Assembly (NCBI GenBank): GCA_038093975.1
Contig: JBBPTG010000192.1
Coordinates: 1 to 46,707 of the forward strand
DNA: 46,707 nucleotides
Direction of reading: 5' to 3'
Source: Chalciporus piperatus
Taxonomy: Eukaryota > Basidiomycota > Agaricomycetes > Boletales > Boletaceae
Positions 43,392 to 46,707 of this stretch are shown here, one piece after another. How positions within the stretch are numbered: the first letter of the stretch is position 1; every line of letters begins with the position of its first letter. The position numbers and the translations under genes were made by a program. The notes below the pieces were generated by a model, which saw only the letters and a list, made by a program, of their open reading frames with translations, was not told where the DNA came from and ran no database searches.

Positions 43392-43630
43392 ATGATTGCG
43401 TTACAATGAGCCCGCATCGCCACAGCACTGCTTACGCGTTGGCCATTGTCCATATCAATCCTCAGATCTCAGAGCTCGATTAACGAACTGTCGCATGACT
43501 ATGAGTACTATGGTAGTAGTTTTATCCTTGGTCAATTTCTGATCATCGAAGGATGCTCAACGAGGCCTCATTGCAGAGGTTTCCCATCGTAGCGTCCTCG
43601 AAATGGTCCGCTAAGCATTTACATGCATGC

Positions 43631-45713
43631 CTAACCAGATTTCCAACCGCATTCCTTCCACCCACTCGCCTCCCAACCCTTGATAAACTCCTCTTCAGAA
43701 AACCTCTCCACAGCCCACTGTCTCGCCCTCTCTCGATACCCTTTCTCAGTGGCCGCATCCATCGTCAGAATCTAAACGATACGATAGACGTTCGGCGAAG
43801 AAAAGAGGCAGTATCCAATCAATACAATAACTAATTTGCGCCCACGACGGGAGGAAACGGAGGGAACAACACGTACCTCGTGCATGGCCACCGCGAATTC
43901 ACCAGGTGTACGTGCGTGGAAGCCCGTAGGCTGTGATTTGTATGGCACCACGATGTCGTTGAATGGGCCACCAGAGGCATGCGTGAGGGGGATGAGACCC
44001 GCAGCCTGATTGTGACGATACCACGTGGGTAAGCAAAGGGACTAGCTCCGCGAGGCGATGAGCGGTTCTTACCATGAATTCCACGACATTTATACCAAAA
44101 TGTTCGTCTACCATCGTGCTAAGACCGATGCTCGAACGAGAAAGCCAGTTGAGGACATCCGAGTAGGGAGCATTGACGACGAACGTGACTTGGTTCTGAC
44201 ATCGAAGGTGAGCTGAGAACGATACTCTCCTCGTTCTGCGACGGCATACCTGAATGCCCAGTTCCTTTGCCAGCTCTCGCAGCGATTCTACTCTACCCAG
44301 ATCGTCTTGGTGTCGCGCACCGCCAAGCAACACGAGCCGAACCGAATTCTTGTTCGAGCTTTTGTCCGTTGTATACTCTGGGTGATCCATCAGAAGCTGT
44401 GCAAACGCGTGAAGTTGGGCTGGGAGATTCTTCTCTGGGCTAATTAATGCAGGCTCGATTACCGATACACTCGCTTCATCATTGACCAACTCACCGGAAC
44501 TGCGCAACACTGAGCAAAACACGTTCCCTGCCCTCCAAAGAAAACTTGGTCATTTCTCGCGTATCACAGGGAGGATATACGGTCATAGGTTTGACCTGCT
44601 CGATGGGGGCAGGGAGGCCTGTGTCTGGCCCGTCTACACCGCTTACGACCAACCGAATCGACGATCCGGAAAGCATGAACTTGACAAGGAACATAGGAGT
44701 TACTCGATGTGCCCAGCGGATGAGCAATCCGAAATTTTCATGCGAGATGATAGATGCTATGTGACCGTGTGTCCATGACGAGTTGACCATCAAGAACCTG
44801 GCATGTGAGAGGGATATGGCGTAGTAATACATGATAAGGCAGTAATAACTATCTCGGACCATCGTGAGTGTCGTCGATTACTAGTTTTGGAGGGATGACT
44901 CACAAGCGTTTTGCTCGCATTTTCAATGATTCGCCTTGAACGCGCGCAAGCATGTTAGTAGATATGGTTGGATAATGAACGTATGCCCCGATGGGAATAT
45001 AAGCCCTCGTGAGCCAAGCAACGACCGGGAAGGTGAAGGCATAACCCATCGTATCTGTTGTTGGCAAGAAATCAATGTCGAGAAAATAGAGGGTCCAAGG
45101 TCGATACCTACCGATATACAAATGCGGAATGAACTTTGACATTGCTTCCCACACGAGGTACATGGAACCAAGGCTCTGACCAAGGATGGTAAACCGTGGC
45201 CACCGTGAATCCTCGACTAGCCCTCGGGATGTCAGAAAAATAATATGAAGTGCTGAGGATTTAAGACTAATTGCAAAGCGAGCCTAGAAACGTATATTGG
45301 TAGGAGTATCGTGGTGATACCGAAATTTTCTCGCACCTTGACTTTGTCGATGATTTCTTGTTTGGAAGCATCGGTGTCACCGGAGTAGATGACGCAAACT
45401 ATGTCCTTGTGTTCGCGCTGAATATGTGCAACGGCAGTCCATAGGACACGCTCGCCACCACCTCCTGCATTACTTGGAACGTTCGATGCCGCAATGAGAA
45501 ACAACACTAGAGAGACTATGCTCACCAGTAAGGATGGAAGAACCCGACGAACTTGTATTTCGTCGTTTTAGTCTCTTCTAGTCCTAGCTCCTTGAGGATG
45601 ACTCCACGAGTACGGAGTGATCTTGACCATATGGCTTCCGTGTACGCTGCGTAGGCGAGTGTGAACACAACCAAGGATAAACCAAGACACAGCAAGACCA
45701 AGGCGAGGTTCAT
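43631..45713 (-). CDS. ALG11: GDP-Man:Man3GlcNAc2-PP-dolichol alpha-1,2-mannosyltransferase
   Basis: Model: complement of 43631-43771, 43877-44005, 44073-44195, 44250-44439, 44495-44848, 44904-45054, 45112-45283, 45337-45472 and 45526-45713; 527 residues and all phases agree. ALG11 adds the fourth and fifth mannose on the cytosolic face of the ER. The N-terminal hydrophobic segment (residues 1-25) is the membrane anchor. FFHPYCNAGGGGERVLW (split by intron 1) is the GT4 nucleotide-sugar signature. ILGQSLGSMYLVWEAM, HYPTISTNMLARV, FLMVNSSWTHGH, YPPCDTREM, LSVAQFRPEKN and VDEHFGINVVEFM follow, the last carrying the family's Glu-x7-Glu pair. SGGPFNDIVVP precedes the C-terminal helix. It works upstream of ALG6 in the same pathway. 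Confidence 0.93.
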
Positions 45714-46014
45714 TGCTGGTCAAGCAGTATTGGCTGAGCGGGTATCGCTTATAGCTGTCGATCTTCGAAACCCAGAAGAAGTTCGATACTGTTCGATATT
45801 AATATGTCAACGTGGACCATGATCCCGGTAAACAAAGTAAGATACCGGTACCTGTCCATGTTGATTATCTAACACGTTGGATATTACTCTTCATTCGACC
45901 TTTCCGCCTGCCTAAAGAGACCAGCATAAGCGCGCAATCATTTGGAAATAGCTGTGAAGTGGCAAACGGGTCTACGTCTAGTACTAGTCGTCGACGGTTG
46001 ACAATCAGAAAACG
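45714..46014. promoter_or_regulatory. Divergent intergenic region between ALG11 and the last F-box gene
   Basis: 300 bases with both promoters. The half next to the F-box gene (from about 45,890) is shared with the leader at 40,165-40,290. I saw no certain TATA box. Confidence 0.45.
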
Positions 46015-46707
46015 ATGGACCCAGACCACCTCTCTCTTCCACCAGAAATTATCTCCTACACCATCTGCTTTCTCGATCCTCTTGATGTAGTTCGGCTGAG
46101 ACTGGTGAGTATGGTTTATGGAAATGTGTCCCCTCTCCTTAACTCGAATCTCGAACCAATTCACGACTCGGACACCAGGTTTCGAAACAATTTCGTGACA
46201 TTTCCTACGATCCTGCGATCTGGAAGGCGTTATACGCGAACGCTCGTTTACCTCTTCCGCCTGGTCCATTTCCTTTCCAATCGACCCACTTTCTCGAGCG
46301 TACCTTGATTCGTTCGACACGGTTGGCAGAGACTTGGACGACCCGACCTGTCAGGGAGATTTCCAGTCTGACGATCCCAATCGAGGGACCAGTGACGAGG
46401 CCACCCAAGGTTCTCTACGGGAGATGGTTCCTGACCCAGATTCACGGTGTCTCCGAGTCGGCGTCATACACAAGGATTGTGGTACACGACATCGAGTCCC
46501 GTACTCAGCAAGTCCTGGTAGAACAAGAACCACGAATTAACTCATGGGACGCAGATTCGATCACCTCTATTGATGGGTGTACCGTCTACATCGCATTTTG
46601 TGTGGACCATGTTCACGATCAGTCGAAAGCGTGTGTATACCTGTTCATAATTCACGAGGTCAAACTGATCCTGACTTGCCTGTATTTTTTTTCACCAGGG
46701 ATGTGAA
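46015..46707 (+). CDS. F-box protein, second intact copy, cut by the right edge
   Basis: Exon 1 is 46015-46104 and exon 2 starts at 46179. The F-box (LPPEIISYTICFLDPLDVV, then RLRLVSKQFRDIS after the intron) and the following FQSTHFLERTLIRSTRLAE and ITSIDGCTVYIAF segments align closely with the gene at 40,292. An intron begins somewhere after HEVK (about 46,655) and ends at the CAG just before 46,700, giving the start of exon 3 at the edge. The donor is unclear because the GT used in my model of the first copy is GA here; GTCAAA slightly upstream is an alternative. The gene continues outside the window. Confidence 0.8.

Noticed and set aside
1..46707. CRISPR array, rRNA, tRNA or bacterial-type operon
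   Set aside because: No regularly spaced repeats, no tRNA box pattern that I could see by eye, and the intron-rich genes are eukaryotic.

Overview
This is a stretch of nuclear DNA from a filamentous basidiomycete, most likely an Agaricomycete. The genes carry many short GT-AG introns of about 45-70 bases with CTNA-type branch sites. The gene families are typical mushroom ones: a FunK1-like kinase, an F-box array, an HNH-nuclease remnant and a SUN/Slp1 protein. I infer the lineage; nothing in the window fixes a genus. Exon boundaries below were placed by hand from reading frame, splice consensus and family conservation.

Left part (1-19.6 kb). A possible retroelement 5' end, an HNH-nuclease remnant and an Hsp20 fragment occupy the first 1.8 kb. 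ALG6 (minus strand) and a degenerate kinase (plus strand) are divergently arranged. Then come a small unknown protein, a sterol-methyltransferase-like enzyme, a four-histidine carotenoid oxygenase, an FMN-dependent 2-hydroxy-acid dehydrogenase and a SUN-domain (Slp1-like) ER/nuclear-envelope protein.

Middle part (20.8-34.7 kb). This is the most striking region: eight copies (six intact, two broken) of one five-exon family of small, mostly cysteine-poor proteins of 150-160 residues with no signal peptide. Their repeated aromatic motifs suggest a beta-trefoil fold. They lie inside nested duplications: a 1.2 kb inverted repeat (about 20,850-22,045 against 24,650-25,845), a tandem duplication of about 5.3 kb (about 22.3-27.2 against 27.5-31.9 kb), and a further direct copy about 7.5 kb away. 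Two copies use a GC-AG intron. I did not recognise a named family; a mushroom protease inhibitor or lectin for defence is the best guess.

Right part (32-46.7 kb). A chimeric pseudogene fuses the 5' end of a thioesterase gene to a decayed glutathione S-transferase. The intact hotdog thioesterase has nine exons, one only 14 bases long. A relic of the ALG11 3' end, an acyl-CoA oxidase-like enzyme ending in a PTS1-type tripeptide, an F-box gene with a truncated and a partial relative, and a complete ALG11 follow. ALG6 and ALG11 both act in dolichol-linked oligosaccharide assembly in the ER; the rest has no obvious shared pathway. Long gene-poor stretches are described as separate entries.
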